From contig JACNKX010000088.1 of assembly GCA_014381825.1 (NCBI GenBank), forward strand, positions 124,001 through 188,000: a stretch of 64,000 nt of DNA. Reading direction: 5' to 3'. Source of the stretch: Planctomycetota bacterium. Lineage in GTDB: Bacteria; Planctomycetota; Planctomycetia; Pirellulales; Pirellulaceae. The translations under genes and the position numbers were made by a program. Positions 63,882 through 64,000 of this stretch are shown one piece after another (position 1 is the stretch's first letter; each line of letters starts with the position of its first letter). The notes under the pieces were generated by a model. It was given only the letters and a program-made list of their open reading frames with translations, made no database searches and was not told the origin of the DNA.

Positions 63882-64000
63882 TCTTGCTCCTCCAAGACTT
63901 GCTCCAAGAGCTGTCGCTCGGCATCCGTCAGGGGCCGTTCGCTACCTAGCAGGTGGACTAACATCTTTTCGCGCGATCCGCCGAAAACGCGATCGATCAG
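63878..64000 (-). CDS. BlaI/MecI-type repressor, C-terminal 40 residues only
   Basis: The frame enters from the right edge and ends with TGA overlapping the ATG of the BlaR1-like gene. The visible end (LIDRVFGGSREKMLVHLLG) is the C-terminal dimerisation helix typical of BlaI/MecI repressors. The winged-helix DNA-binding part lies beyond the window. Confidence 0.75.
   Translation of the reverse strand: MIDRVFGGSREKMLVHLLGSERPLTDAERQLLEQVLEEQE

Overview
The window looks like chromosomal DNA of a planctomycete, probably a Pirellulales relative of Rhodopirellula or Blastopirellula. The evidence is the combination of two DUF1501 Tat proteins, a DUF1559 pseudopilin, a zinc-finger/kinase/HEAT receptor kinase, a TolB-like secreted propeller, a DUF116-polyprenyl synthase fusion, weak operon structure and about 54 % GC. 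This assignment is inferred from gene content, not from a phylogenetic marker. No rRNA or tRNA gene, CRISPR array or transposase was recognised.

Layout. 1-9350: the start of an MsbA-type ABC exporter runs off the left edge and is divergent from GDP-mannose dehydratase (gmd). Then come a small secreted protein, an MBL hydrolase, an HtrA-like protease, a DksA-type zinc finger, an FHA/coiled-coil membrane protein and a sugar isomerase. 9500-17830: a VOC remnant, a Gfo/Idh/MocA oxidoreductase, a class III aminotransferase overlapping a nucleoside deaminase, a pseudopilin, queF and queE, and DUF1501 overlapping a TolB-like propeller. 17870-25910: a 5-TM membrane protein, a CbbX-type AAA ATPase with a zinc ribbon, a PIG-L deacetylase, a GxxExxY cassette and a lipoprotein-type ABC permease with its ATPase. 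26025-32420: an alpha/alpha-barrel protein, a thioesterase, rpsR, an SSS symporter with its small partner, a TAG-interrupted toxin-like frame, and an ATP-grasp ligase next to an HEAGH metallopeptidase. 32844-38716: a same-strand terpenoid block (hopene-cyclase type enzyme, DUF116-polyprenyl synthase, chorismate-lyase-like protein, halogenase-like flavoprotein). 38713-42166: a TAXI-type TRAP transporter. 42480-46040: accessory-looking DNA with a toxin-antitoxin pair and orphan genes. 46248-64000: a giant receptor kinase, a lipoprotein, an alpha/beta hydrolase, a second DUF1501 protein, an ECF sigma factor with a membrane protein, two serine beta-lactamase-fold hydrolases, a radical SAM protein and a BlaR1/BlaI pair cut by the right edge.

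The other strong theme is small non-coding inverted-repeat elements. At least a dozen palindromes, 20 to 135 bp long, sit in intergenic gaps. They are often directly at a stop codon or a few bases before a start, and one lies inside a kinase catalytic domain as an in-frame insertion. Three of them share the word GGCTGGAAGCC. One pair of inverted repeats brackets a complete GxxExxY gene. These elements and the terpenoid block are the best candidates for undescribed biology here.

Motif residues and coordinates below were counted directly from the sequence. Family names come from recognition of motifs, not from database searches.
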